Shown piece by piece: positions 1 through 10,773 of a DNA stretch of 64,000 nucleotides (positions within the stretch are counted from its first letter, which is position 1; every line of letters starts with the position of its first letter). The DNA comes from JAWKTV01 sp041398905. Its GTDB lineage: Bacteria > Planctomycetota > Planctomycetia > Planctomycetales > Planctomycetaceae. Position numbers and translations under genes: made by a program. The stretch is from positions 186,001-250,000 of the forward strand of contig JAWKTV010000006.1 in assembly GCA_041398905.1 (NCBI GenBank), in the 5' to 3' direction. The notes under the pieces are model-generated. The model was not told the DNA's origin and did no database searches. It worked only from the letters and a program-made list of their open reading frames with translations.

Positions 1-190
1 TGAAAGCCTGCGGGTGGTCATCTGCAGGCGACCGCGCAGCCGGATCAACCACCGATCGAGTCTGCCCCTTGAGGATAGCGAATCACGGGGCCGTTAGGCA
101 GGAGCGTTCGCTCCCGCATTGGCGACGCTCCGCTTCAGTATCGACACAGGCCGAGAACTCGGATGCCGCTTCAGCCCTTTCAACACGCGT

Positions 191-1555
191 TCAGATCGTC
201 AACACGAAGCCGACGACAAGGCTGTCCTGCACCACATCTGGATCGCTGACAGTTGTGATGTTGATGAGCGGCGCGAAGCCGGTGCTGCGGACGTACTCCA
301 GCGACAGCATGGCGTGCGGGTTGAAGGTCCACCTGGCTCCGACCACCAGTTGAGCGTTGGACCGCCACGCATCACCGCTCGCTCCCTGAATCCCCTCGCT
401 CCAACTTGCGGAAAGCCACAGCGGCGCTCCGAGTGACTCGAAGTCGTACGCGACCTCGGCCTTCATCGCGCTGACCTTGTGATCGACGACCGGCCAGACG
501 TTTTCGGTCTCGACGTACTCGCCCGCGAAGTGCCATCCCCCAAGTTGAACGTGGCCGTTGACGTCCCACGCTCCGTTGCGGGGCCCGAATATCTGCGGAT
601 TGATGTGCTCCGCGGTCGTGCCATCGTAGATCGTGCCGTACAGGTAGCCGGCACCAACCTGCACGCGAATCGCGTCCGCTGGTTGCCAGGCGTAACTGGC
701 GTTTGCGGCGAAGTTGTTCAGGTGCCCGCGCTCTTTCGAGTCGGCGACGCGAATGCCGCGGCTGCCGTTGAGAGCCATCGCCGTGATGTTCCAGCCTCCG
801 TTCGCGAATCCCGCACCGACACCTTCCGCCAGCGGTGCGAAGTAGTGCCAAGGGACCGCCTGAGTGAAAGGGCTGAGCGTCGAGAAGTCCCCGAAGGAGA
901 CGTTCTTCTTACCGGCGAACAGGTAGAACGGGGTCACCTCCTGATTTCCGAACACCACATACGCCTGCCTCACTTGAAAGCTACCCTGATTGAAACTCGG
1001 GAAGGTGAAGACATCGGAGAACAGGGTCTCGAAGTAGCCGGTCGTCCAGTCGCCGACGTGGGCGATCATCGATTGATTCGCCTGAAGGAGTCGGACGTCG
1101 GTGGCGGTATCGCCCGTGAAGTCGGTCGGAAACCGACCGAGGTACGGGAAGCGATTGGCGGAGTTCGTCTGAGCGGCGATACCCGAAACGCGAAACTGCG
1201 CTCCCAGGATGACCTTGGTCTCGCCGCCACTTCGGGCGTGGCTGTCCAGCAGCAGTAGCTGCTTGTCCCCCTGACGGTTCTGAAAGTCGAGCATCGGTGC
1301 CGTCGTCGCAGCGTCGAGACCCAGCCAGGGGACTTGCGCCTCGGTGTACGCCGGCTCCATCGCCCACGCTTCGGCCGGAGCCTGGCTGTAGCCTTCGATG
1401 GAGGGAAGCGGTTCCGACTGCGGCTGGTAGCCGGGCGCGAACAGGCTGTGTCCGCCGGCAGCGTAGCGGGGAGTATACGGCCCCTGAGCCAGCCCGCTCG
1501 TCACCAGCAGTGACAGGCCGCTAAATGTGACGACTAGAGCGCGAAGCCAACTCAT
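191..1555 (-). CDS. Predicted outer-membrane beta-barrel porin (LbtU-like)
   Basis: A 454-residue protein with an N-terminal signal peptide (hydrophobic stretch about residues 5-22, then Ala-Gln), a proline/glutamine-rich linker to about residue 75, and then a long region of alternating short polar and aromatic strands typical of a porin barrel. Segments such as NVSFGDFSTLSPFTQ and NITAMALNGSRG resemble the LbtU siderophore-porin group, known from Legionella; this family call is from memory of sequence style, not a search. It ends in Ile rather than the usual Phe. It is convergent with nothing nearby and stands alone. A TACAAT hexamer on the minus strand at 1648-1653 could be its -10 box, but no good -35 lies upstream. 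The substrate is unknown. Confidence 0.7.
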   Translation of the reverse strand: MSWLRALVVTFSGLSLLVTSGLAQGPYTPRYAAGGHSLFAPGYQPQSEPLPSIEGYSQAPAEAWAMEPAYTEAQVPWLGLDAATTAPMLDFQNRQGDKQLLLLDSHARSGGETKVILGAQFRVSGIAAQTNSANRFPYLGRFPTDFTGDTATDVRLLQANQSMIAHVGDWTTGYFETLFSDVFTFPSFNQGSFQVRQAYVVFGNQEVTPFYLFAGKKNVSFGDFSTLSPFTQAVPWHYFAPLAEGVGAGFANGGWNITAMALNGSRGIRVADSKERGHLNNFAANASYAWQPADAIRVQVGAGYLYGTIYDGTTAEHINPQIFGPRNGAWDVNGHVQLGGWHFAGEYVETENVWPVVDHKVSAMKAEVAYDFESLGAPLWLSASWSEGIQGASGDAWRSNAQLVVGARWTFNPHAMLSLEYVRSTGFAPLINITTVSDPDVVQDSLVVGFVLTI

Positions 1556-1734
1556 GCATGGGCAGCCCGAAGAGTGGACGGATCGGCTCTAACCGACAGA
1601 TATCTGCGCGGCGCATGTCGCGATCAGCAAAATGGAGAATCCTGTCGATTGTATCGGTTGTAGCGGTCGGCGAACTTCACCCGTTCATGCGAACGATCCG
1701 CAAACAGGTCACGGCAGGCTGGTAGGCTGGACGC

Positions 1735-3606
1735 TCAGTCCTCGACCAGTTCCAGGTAGGGATCGATTCCCATTCTCCGCGATCGCCGCTGCAGCTCGCG
1801 CTCGCGTCGCTGCAACCTCCGCTGGTTCGAATGCAGTCGCTCCAGGTGCCGCTGAGTACGGCGGAACAGCTTGATCGAATTGGCGGGGAGTTCGCCCTGC
1901 TCATCAGGCCGCGCGGCCGCAATCTGCCTCTGACGCGTGTGCGGCGGCAGCGCTCTCAACAGTTCATCCTCTAGAGAGAGGAAGAACTGAAAGCTGCCGG
2001 GGTCTCCCTGCCGGGCGGCTCGGCCGACGAGTTGGCGATCGATCCGGGCGGACGTGTGCATCTCCGTGGCGATGACGTGCAGGCCACCCGCCTGTCGCAC
2101 CGACTCGTCGAGCAGGATGTCGGTGCCCCGGCCGGCCATGTTTGTGGCGATCGTCACGCGGCCGGGCCCGCCCGCTTTCGCGACGATCTCCGCTTCCGAC
2201 GCATGCTCCCTGGCGTTGAGCACCACATGCTCGATGCCAGCGGCGGTCAGTTCACTGCTTAATTCGACCGACGCCTCGACCGACGGGGTACCGACAAGCA
2301 CCGCCCGCCCCGCAGCCAGCAGGCGGCGAACCTCTCCAATGACCGCCCGGCGCTTCGCTGCTAGCGAGACGAACAGACGTGTGGTTCCCCCGATGCGAAT
2401 GCTCGGCCGATGTGTCGGAATCAAGGACACCTTGCGGCCATACACCCGCTTCAGCTCCCGCCGAACCTGCACCGCCGTGCCGGTCATTCCGGCGACATGC
2501 TCGTAGCCTCGAAACAACGTCTGAATGGTGACGCGGGCCGCGGAGGTGGTGACCGGCGTGATTGGCAGTCCTTCCTTCGCTTCAATCGACTGATGCAATC
2601 CGGCCTGCCACTTACGTCCCTCCAAGATGCGGCCCGTCCCTTCATCCACGATCGCGATCGCGTCGTCGATCACGACGTAATCCTTGTCCCGCTGGAAAGC
2701 GTGCCGGGCGGTCAGCGCCTGCTCGACTTGCGTGTAGATCCGCTCGGTGTCGATCGAGTCCAGGAGCGTTGGCTTGGAGAGTAGTGTCACCCGGCGGCAC
2801 CCGGCCGGCGTGAGGAACGCCTGCCGGCGGCGCAGGTCGAACTTGAAGTCGGTGTCGGGCCTCAGTTGCTCGATCGCCGTCGCTGACCAGCGGTACAGGC
2901 TGACCCACGCGGCCCGGTTTGGCCGTTCGGCCCCGATGATGAGCGGCGTCTTCGCCTCGTCGATCAGAATCGAGTCCGCTTCGTCGACCAGCGCGAAGTA
3001 CTGCACTCGCTGTACCGCGAGTCCACCCGTGGCGTGCGCTCCGAAGAGCAACCTCCGCTGCCCACCACCAAGGCTCGCGCCGCTCTTCAAGCGATCCCGC
3101 AAGAAATCAAACCCGAACTGCGACGCGGTGCCATAAGTGATGTCCCGGGCATAGGCGTCGCGGCGGGCATCGTCGTCCATGTCCGCCTGGATGCAGCCGA
3201 CCGTGAGTCCGATCGCCCCGTAAACCCGCCCCATCGACTCGGCGTCGCGGCGGGCGAGATAGTCGTTGACGGTGACCACGTGACAGCCGCGTCCAGCCAT
3301 CGCCCTCAGCGCCGCTGGCAGTACCGCCGTCACCGTCTTACCTTCTCCGGTCTGCATCTCGATGACGCGGCCTCGGAACAACTCGATGCCGGCCTGGACC
3401 TGCACGGGGTAATACGTCAGCCCGAGTGTCCGCCGCGCCGCCTCAATGACGATCGGAAAGACTTCCGGCAGCAATTGAGCGAGATCACGAACCGACCGCC
3501 CTCGCCACGCCAACTCCCGCCCCCGGCGTTCCAGTTCCGCCGACGACAACGCGCCAAGCCCCGCAGCGGCTTTGAGGAGCGTTGTTCGTTGCCGATCGTG
3601 GGACAT
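1735..3606 (-). CDS. Short SecA-like preprotein translocase ATPase
   Basis: A 623-residue SecA homologue. It has the Walker A motif MQTGEGKT near residue 84, the Walker B/DEAD region (VDEADSILIDEAKTPLIIG) near residue 210, the GMTGT segment near 375, and the second nucleotide-binding domain with NMAGRGTDI and QLVGRAARQGDPG. Canonical SecA has roughly 850-1000 residues. Here the protein stops soon after NBD2, ending in an Arg-rich helix, and so lacks most of the helical scaffold/wing region and the C-terminal zinc-binding linker. It is probably an accessory SecA (SecA2-type) rather than the housekeeping copy, which I do not see in the window. No SecY2 or dedicated substrate gene is adjacent, although a porin-like gene follows on the same strand after 179 bp. 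Confidence 0.85.
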   Translation of the reverse strand: MSHDRQRTTLLKAAAGLGALSSAELERRGRELAWRGRSVRDLAQLLPEVFPIVIEAARRTLGLTYYPVQVQAGIELFRGRVIEMQTGEGKTVTAVLPAALRAMAGRGCHVVTVNDYLARRDAESMGRVYGAIGLTVGCIQADMDDDARRDAYARDITYGTASQFGFDFLRDRLKSGASLGGGQRRLLFGAHATGGLAVQRVQYFALVDEADSILIDEAKTPLIIGAERPNRAAWVSLYRWSATAIEQLRPDTDFKFDLRRRQAFLTPAGCRRVTLLSKPTLLDSIDTERIYTQVEQALTARHAFQRDKDYVVIDDAIAIVDEGTGRILEGRKWQAGLHQSIEAKEGLPITPVTTSAARVTIQTLFRGYEHVAGMTGTAVQVRRELKRVYGRKVSLIPTHRPSIRIGGTTRLFVSLAAKRRAVIGEVRRLLAAGRAVLVGTPSVEASVELSSELTAAGIEHVVLNAREHASEAEIVAKAGGPGRVTIATNMAGRGTDILLDESVRQAGGLHVIATEMHTSARIDRQLVGRAARQGDPGSFQFFLSLEDELLRALPPHTRQRQIAAARPDEQGELPANSIKLFRRTQRHLERLHSNQRRLQRRERELQRRSRRMGIDPYLELVED

Positions 3607-4054
3607 CGCAGGATTCGTGTATCGGCGTCATTCGTTATCGCAGTCCGCTCCTCGGACAGTGGAGCAGCGAGGCATCACGCCAACAAGCGGAAGGCCTCCC
3701 CAGTCGCCCAATCCATGAAGCGGCTCCAGAGAACGCCCTCGACAGACTCCGCTCGCATCCACGCCGAAGTCAGTCGGTGGCGATGGACTGCTTGAGCCGA
3801 CACCGATTGTGGGGCAGACGCCCCAGCGGCGTCCACCGGCTTGATCGATGGAGTTACACGGCCCACACGAAGCACCCGCTCAGGCGGATTCCAACTTGTC
3901 AGCTCTTGAGCGTTGCCCAGGGAAATTGAAAGCCGGTCGCGGGTTCATTCACTGCACTTTGGGCGTACCGGTTTCCGCCGCGAACATCGATCTGTATCCT
4001 CCAAGGGACTCGTTGATCGATTTGGATGCGTTGACTCTGGAAGGAGTGTTGTCC
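3607..4054. other. Intergenic region between divergent genes
   Basis: A 448-bp gap between the SecA-like gene (minus) and the PVC-type cytochrome (plus). It must carry both promoters. I see no convincing -35/-10 pair, hairpin or coding frame; the short frames here lack a ribosome-binding site and family resemblance. An AAGGAG ribosome-binding site for the plus-strand gene lies at 4041-4046. Confidence 0.5.
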
Positions 4055-7000
4055 ATGCGGCGGTTCCTGAGAATCTGGCTGAGCATTTCCTGTGTGCTGC
4101 TGTCCTGGAACAGTTCTCTTCCAGCCCAGCGGCTGGAGATGCCGCGGCGGCATGATCGGCCGCCGGGGGAGCCGCTGACTGCGGAGCAGGCGGTCGCCAA
4201 GATGACCGTGCCGGAAGGCTTTTCCGTCGAGATCGTCGCGGCTGAGCCGGATGTCGTAAACCCCGTCGCCATGTTCATCGACGAGCAGGGTCGCTACTGG
4301 ATTACCGAAAGTTTCGAGTACCCCCGCCGCGAACCCGGCCCCGGACGCGACCGCATCAAGGTGCTCGAAGACACCGATGGTGACGGCCGGGTCGACAAGA
4401 CGACCGTCTTTGCGGAAGGACTCAACATCCCCAGCGGTATCGCCGTCGGCTATGGCGGCGTCTGGGTCGCCAACGCGCCCGACATCCTGTTCCTGCAGGA
4501 CACCGACGGTGACCTCAAGGCCGACAGGCAGGAAGTGATCGTCACCGGCTTCGGCCGAACGGATACCCACGAGTTGCCCAACGCCTTCACCTGGGGGCCG
4601 GATGGCTGGCTGTATGGCCTCAACGGCGTCTTCAACTACTGCGACGTCAAGTACGCCGAGTCGAACCCGAACTACAAGGCTGAGCATCCTGGCTGGAAGT
4701 TCACCTGCGCGATGTGGCGCATTCATCCCCGCACGAAAGAGTTCCAGATCTTTGCCGAAGGGACCAGCAACCCCTGGGGAATCGCCATCAACGGAGAGGG
4801 GGACTTCTTCATCTCCGCCTGCGTAATCGATCACCTGTGGCACATTCAGGAGACCGGCTATTACATCCGGCAAGGTGGCCCGTACCCGCCGCACACCTGG
4901 CCGATGCGTTCGATCGTCGACCACCATCACCAGAAGGCCGCCTACTGCGGCATCACCTGGTTCGACAGCCCCGCATACCCCGAGGAGTACCGCAATGTCC
5001 TGTATATGGGGAACATTCACGGCGGCTGCATCAATGCGGACATCGCCGAGCGGAGCGGGAGCACCTACAAGGGCCGCCCGCATCCCGGCTTCCCCCCCCA
5101 GCCCGGCGCATGGGACAAAGACGAGTACGGCCTCATCGCGAAGACCGGCGATGAACAGTCGCCCAAGCTCGCGGACTTCTTGACCGCCAATGATGCCTGG
5201 TTTATGCCAGTCGTGCAGACCGTCGGCCCCGACGGCTGCCTGTACGTCCTCGACTGGTACGACCGCTACCACTGCTATCAGGATGCCAACGCCGACCCGG
5301 AAGGGATCGAACGCAGCAAGGGCCGACTGTACCGCGTCGTCTACAAAGACCACGTCCATCGCAAGCCGGAGAACCTCGCCGCGAAGAGCGACGACGAACT
5401 GATCGCCTTGCTTGGCGACGCCAACGTCTACAACCGGCAGACCGCGCAGCGGCTGCTGGTCGAGCGCGCACATCCTGAAACGCTGGCGAAGCTCGACGCG
5501 ATTCTGTTCAAGCAGGTTGACTCGAACGACGGCGATCAATGGTCCCGGCAGGACATCCCCCTCACGACCCGCTTGCACGCCCTGTGGACTCGCACCAGCA
5601 TCACAGAGCCGGATGACGAGTTCATGCAGAAGCTCGCCCGGTCGTACCGTGAGCCGTTGTACGTCGCATGGTACTACCGCATCGCCGGCGACAGTTGGCG
5701 CGACCTTGGCCCGGAAGAGTGGTTCCGCAAGCTCAAGTCTTTCGAGGTTTGGGACGCCAGCGGCAAACTGGCTCGCGACAACTACATCGCCGCCTGCGGC
5801 AAGCGGGCGACGGCGGCTCAAAGGATCCACAACTGCTGGATGACCACACACGACGACACGCCGGGGCAGCAACTCGTCTGGGAGAACATGAAGGAGGCGC
5901 TCGTCCAGGCTCCGGAGGCCTGGGTGTCGTTCCTCGATCGCGAGGAAGACGCCGAGGTCGTTCTGACCAACCGCTTCGAGCAGATGATTCCCCGATCGCT
6001 GGAGGTGCTCGTCGCCGCCCCGAGCGTCGATGGCCGACACCTTGGAGCGGTGCTCGCACTCGTCATCGATTCCAACGCGATCTCCGTGTCCGTCAAAGAG
6101 CAATGTTTCTCCGTCGTGTCGAACGCACTTCGACAGAAAGCGGTTTCAGCGGACCGAGCCGCCACGATGCAGCGAACGATGGCCGAGGCCCTGGCAGGCT
6201 TCGACCGCATGGAGAAGTTTCTTGTCGAAGATCAGCAGCAGCCGCACAGCGATCTCTATGTCCCGGTGACGATCTTTCGATCGCTCGCGGGAGACGCCGC
6301 GGCATCACGGCAGTTGAGCGCGATCTACTACGACCGGACGATACCGCTGAACCGACGGATCGAGGCACTGCAATCTTTGATCGCCGCCGGCGACAACCGG
6401 ACGGTGCTCAACGCCGTCAGCGACACCATCAACGATCCGTCAGGCAACGCCGAATTCCGGATTCGCGTGATCGAGCAGCTCGGTGCTGTGCAGGACGCGG
6501 ACACCGGCACCGAGCTGGCGAAGTTGATCGTCGACAACCTGCCGCGATGGGAAGCGGAGGTGCGTCCGAAGGCGATCGAGGTTCTGACGCAACGCCCGGT
6601 CTTTACCGAGCCGCTGCTGAGGGCCGTCATCGCGAAAGAGGTCGACAAGGACGCCCTCAATCTCAATCAATTGCGGCGCATCGCCACGTTCAAGCACGAC
6701 ACGGTGAAGCAACTGCTCGTGGAAGTCTATGGAGAGATTCGCGAGGGTCGCGACCCGAATCGCGAGCAGGTGTTCTATCGCACCCGCGACTTCCTCAACG
6801 GCACCCCCGGCGACCCGGCGAACGGCGCGGTCGTCTTCAAAAAGGTCTGCGGACAATGCCACAAGCTGTACGGTGAAGGGGCCGAGGTCGGCCCGGACAT
6901 CACCCGCAACGGCCGAAGCAACTGGGACCAACTGTTGTGGAACGTGCTTGATCCGTCGCAGGTGATCGGCCCGGGCTATCAGGCCCGGCTGCTGGTCACC

Positions 7001-7276
7001 GCTGATGGCCGCACGCTGACCGGGCTGCCTGTCGAGGAGAGCGAGCAGTCGGTCACCTTAAAGGTGCAAGGCGGCAAGGTCGAGACGATCCCTCGTGACC
7101 AGATTGAAGTCTACAAGGTGAGCGAGCTGTCGATGATGCCGGACCAGTTGGAGAAACAGCTCACGCCGCAGGAACTCGCGGACCTGTTCAGCTACCTCGC
7201 CCACGACCGCGACCCGCGGACCCGGAAGCAAGACTGTTGCCAGGTGCGCCCAACTCCAGGCGGTTCGCGAAGGTAG
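4055..7276 (+). CDS. PVC-type haem-binding CxxCH protein (membrane-bound dehydrogenase-like propeller)
   Basis: A 1073-residue exported protein typical of Planctomycetes. I chose ATG 4055 because AAGGAG lies 8 nt upstream and a signal peptide (about residues 5-24) follows. An upstream in-frame ATG at 3848 would add 69 residues of non-coding-like sequence. Residues about 50-430 form a beta-propeller with calcium-loop-like motifs DTDGDGRVDK and DTDGDLKADR. The middle is helical and HEAT-like. A single c-type cytochrome domain near the C terminus has the haem motif CGQCH followed by GAEVGPDITRNGR, and then a C-terminal PVC domain. Such proteins are thought to be periplasmic redox enzymes acting on sugars or alcohols; the substrate is unknown. 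Confidence 0.88.
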   Translation: MRRFLRIWLSISCVLLSWNSSLPAQRLEMPRRHDRPPGEPLTAEQAVAKMTVPEGFSVEIVAAEPDVVNPVAMFIDEQGRYWITESFEYPRREPGPGRDRIKVLEDTDGDGRVDKTTVFAEGLNIPSGIAVGYGGVWVANAPDILFLQDTDGDLKADRQEVIVTGFGRTDTHELPNAFTWGPDGWLYGLNGVFNYCDVKYAESNPNYKAEHPGWKFTCAMWRIHPRTKEFQIFAEGTSNPWGIAINGEGDFFISACVIDHLWHIQETGYYIRQGGPYPPHTWPMRSIVDHHHQKAAYCGITWFDSPAYPEEYRNVLYMGNIHGGCINADIAERSGSTYKGRPHPGFPPQPGAWDKDEYGLIAKTGDEQSPKLADFLTANDAWFMPVVQTVGPDGCLYVLDWYDRYHCYQDANADPEGIERSKGRLYRVVYKDHVHRKPENLAAKSDDELIALLGDANVYNRQTAQRLLVERAHPETLAKLDAILFKQVDSNDGDQWSRQDIPLTTRLHALWTRTSITEPDDEFMQKLARSYREPLYVAWYYRIAGDSWRDLGPEEWFRKLKSFEVWDASGKLARDNYIAACGKRATAAQRIHNCWMTTHDDTPGQQLVWENMKEALVQAPEAWVSFLDREEDAEVVLTNRFEQMIPRSLEVLVAAPSVDGRHLGAVLALVIDSNAISVSVKEQCFSVVSNALRQKAVSADRAATMQRTMAEALAGFDRMEKFLVEDQQQPHSDLYVPVTIFRSLAGDAAASRQLSAIYYDRTIPLNRRIEALQSLIAAGDNRTVLNAVSDTINDPSGNAEFRIRVIEQLGAVQDADTGTELAKLIVDNLPRWEAEVRPKAIEVLTQRPVFTEPLLRAVIAKEVDKDALNLNQLRRIATFKHDTVKQLLVEVYGEIREGRDPNREQVFYRTRDFLNGTPGDPANGAVVFKKVCGQCHKLYGEGAEVGPDITRNGRSNWDQLLWNVLDPSQVIGPGYQARLLVTADGRTLTGLPVEESEQSVTLKVQGGKVETIPRDQIEVYKVSELSMMPDQLEKQLTPQELADLFSYLAHDRDPRTRKQDCCQVRPTPGGSRR

Positions 7277-7358
7277 GCGTCTGTAGAACTGCCGCGGCAC
7301 TGCGAGCGGCGAAAGTTGCTGCGACCAAGTCTCAATTGCGGGGTCGCATCAAGGTCGA

Positions 7359-7386
7359 TTGAACTCCCCCCCGCGCGGCCTATAAT
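7359..7386 (+). promoter_or_regulatory. Sigma70-like promoter of the sdh operon
   Basis: TTGAAC at 7359-7364, a 16-nt C/G-rich spacer, and a perfect TATAAT at 7381-7386. It lies about 90 nt upstream of the sdhC start and is the only consensus -10 in the gap. It is a sequence match only; the start site would be near 7393. Confidence 0.65.
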
Positions 7387-7479
7387 CGCGGCGTCGAGCG
7401 AGGGGTGAGGCATCTGGCCAGATGCCCCTCGCAGTTTCCGGCATCACTTCCGCCAGAGTCACCTCGCGAGGAGCCGACC

Positions 7480-8229
7480 TTGAGCTGGCTGACCGCCGCC
7501 CTGCGGAGTTCCGTGGGCAAGAAGTTCGTGATGGGCATCACGGGGTTGTTCCTGTGCGTGTTCCTGTTGATTCACCTCGCGGGCAATCTGGTGATGCTGG
7601 CTGGTGAGCAGGCGTACAACGATTACGCCCATGCTCTCCACGCGAATCCCCCGTTGCTCATAACGGCCGAGGTCTTCCTGTACCTCGGCTTCCTGGCGCA
7701 CATTTACCTCGCGATCGCCACGGCCCGAGAGAACTGGGCGGCCCGCGAACAACGGTACGCGATGTCGCAGTCGAAGCAGGACGCCACCGTCCGTGTCGGT
7801 ACGCTGACGCCCAGCACCACGATGTTCGCGACGGGTACCGTCATCTTTGGCTACCTGATTCTGCACCTGTCGGACTTCAAGTTTGGTCTGACGGGAGCCG
7901 CTCAAGAAGGCCTCGAACCTTTTGACAAGGCGAAGGCGATCCTCTCTGACGGCCTGCGGGTCATCGCGTACGTAATCGGCGCGCTGTTCGTGGGCGTGCA
8001 CGTGTCTCACGGACTGGCCAGCGCGTGTCAGTCGCTGGGTTTCAATCACCCCAAGTACAATCACTGCATTCGCTGGGTCAGCCGGATCTTCGCGATTGCG
8101 ATCGCGGCGGGCTTCATCGGTATCACTCTGTGGTTGTTTGGCGGTGCGAAGCCGCTGCCCGGTTCGCGTAGTTCCGCCGCACCTCCGGCCAGTGCCACGT
8201 CCCCCGTCAGTGCCGCGCCGTTGCATTGA
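7480..8229 (+). CDS. sdhC: Succinate dehydrogenase cytochrome b558 subunit
   Basis: The membrane anchor of complex II, carrying haem b and passing electrons to quinone. The protein begins SWLTAALRSSVGKK, as in Bacillus-type b558 subunits, and has about five transmembrane helices (GLFLCVFLLIHLAGNLVML; VFLYLGFLAHIYLAI; a helix around VIFGYLILHL; one around VIAYVIGALFVGVHV; IFAIAIAAGFIGITLWLF), several containing His residues that could be haem ligands. I chose the TTG at 7480 (249 residues) because GCGAGGAG lies just upstream and the family starts there; the ATG at 7405 would add 25 non-homologous residues. A Pro/Ala/Ser-rich tail ends the protein. It is the first gene of the sdh operon, with sdhA following after 83 nt. 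Confidence 0.9.
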   Translation: MSWLTAALRSSVGKKFVMGITGLFLCVFLLIHLAGNLVMLAGEQAYNDYAHALHANPPLLITAEVFLYLGFLAHIYLAIATARENWAAREQRYAMSQSKQDATVRVGTLTPSTTMFATGTVIFGYLILHLSDFKFGLTGAAQEGLEPFDKAKAILSDGLRVIAYVIGALFVGVHVSHGLASACQSLGFNHPKYNHCIRWVSRIFAIAIAAGFIGITLWLFGGAKPLPGSRSSAAPPASATSPVSAAPLH

Positions 8230-8312
8230 CGCCAAGTGAGTCCGCCCGTCGCCCGGCCGCGACGGTTTGGTTCGATCGATTCCCAAGTCAACTTCACTGG
8301 TGACCAACGACC

Positions 8313-10223
<1,911 letters not shown>

Positions 10224-10289
10224 ATTGGAAAGCGACTCAGGCAGCCTGCGGTTGGTCGGTTCGAATCGTCGACAAATGGCCGCCAGGGG

Positions 10290-10526
10290 GTGAGATTCAC
10301 ACAACACATTGAATTGTTGCGTCAGCGAGCTGATCGGGCTGATATTTTGATCGAGTGGACTGTGCAGTTGGTCAACTTGCCCGAGGCGAAAACAGTTCTG
10401 GAAGGTGGTCGCATCCGACGTTGGGGACGTATCGTTGAAGCCGAGGGGAGGTACCTTCGTGTCGTGCTTCTGGAGGATGGCGAGACCGTCCACAACGCGT
10501 TTTTTGATCGCAGGCTTCCGCCATGA
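10290..10526 (+). CDS. Small DUF4258-like protein, possible toxin-antitoxin partner
   Basis: A 78-residue protein with a GTG start and a G-rich site upstream (CAGGGG). It resembles the DUF4258 family in layout: an N-terminal TQHIELLRQRAD helix, then VLEGGRIRRWGRIVE and the C-terminal strand pair LRVVLLEDGETVHNAFFDR. DUF4258 proteins are often found beside DUF2283 proteins and have been suggested to be toxin-like, but function is unproven. The stop overlaps the next start by 4 nt (ATGA), implying translational coupling. It lies 66 nt after sdhA on the same strand, so it is probably co-transcribed with sdh. Confidence 0.72.
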   Translation: MRFTQHIELLRQRADRADILIEWTVQLVNLPEAKTVLEGGRIRRWGRIVEAEGRYLRVVLLEDGETVHNAFFDRRLPP

Positions 10527-10720
10527 ACGTTAGGTACTTCGAGGAGACTGACACGCTGTACATCCAGTTCAGGTCGGCCAACGTCGTCGAGCCCCGTGAC
10601 CTTGATGAGGATACAGTGCTCGACCTCGACGCCGCAGGGAACATTTGTGCGACAAAGATGAAGCACGCCGAGGATCGTGCCGACATCTCGTCGTTCAGTC
10701 TTGAGCAGATCGCCGCCTGA
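10523..10720 (+). CDS. DUF2283 family protein
   Basis: A 65-residue protein beginning MNVRYFEETDTLYIQF, the signature opening of DUF2283, with the usual LDLDAAGNICATKMKHA centre. DUF2283 members are small proteins commonly encoded in tandem with DUF4258 or RelE-like partners. An antitoxin role is inference from that pairing. It is coupled by ATGA overlap to the upstream gene and lies 53 nt before sdhB. Confidence 0.8.
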   Translation: MNVRYFEETDTLYIQFRSANVVEPRDLDEDTVLDLDAAGNICATKMKHAEDRADISSFSLEQIAA

Positions 10721-10773
10721 GCGCCGAACAACTGAAACATTCCAAGCCACTCGTTCCGTCCCAATCGTTCCCC

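Noticed and set aside
10250..10285. GGTTCGAATC, a tRNA T-loop-like string downstream of sdhA
   Set aside because: The flanking bases do not form a T stem, and no acceptor, D or anticodon arm can be drawn around it.
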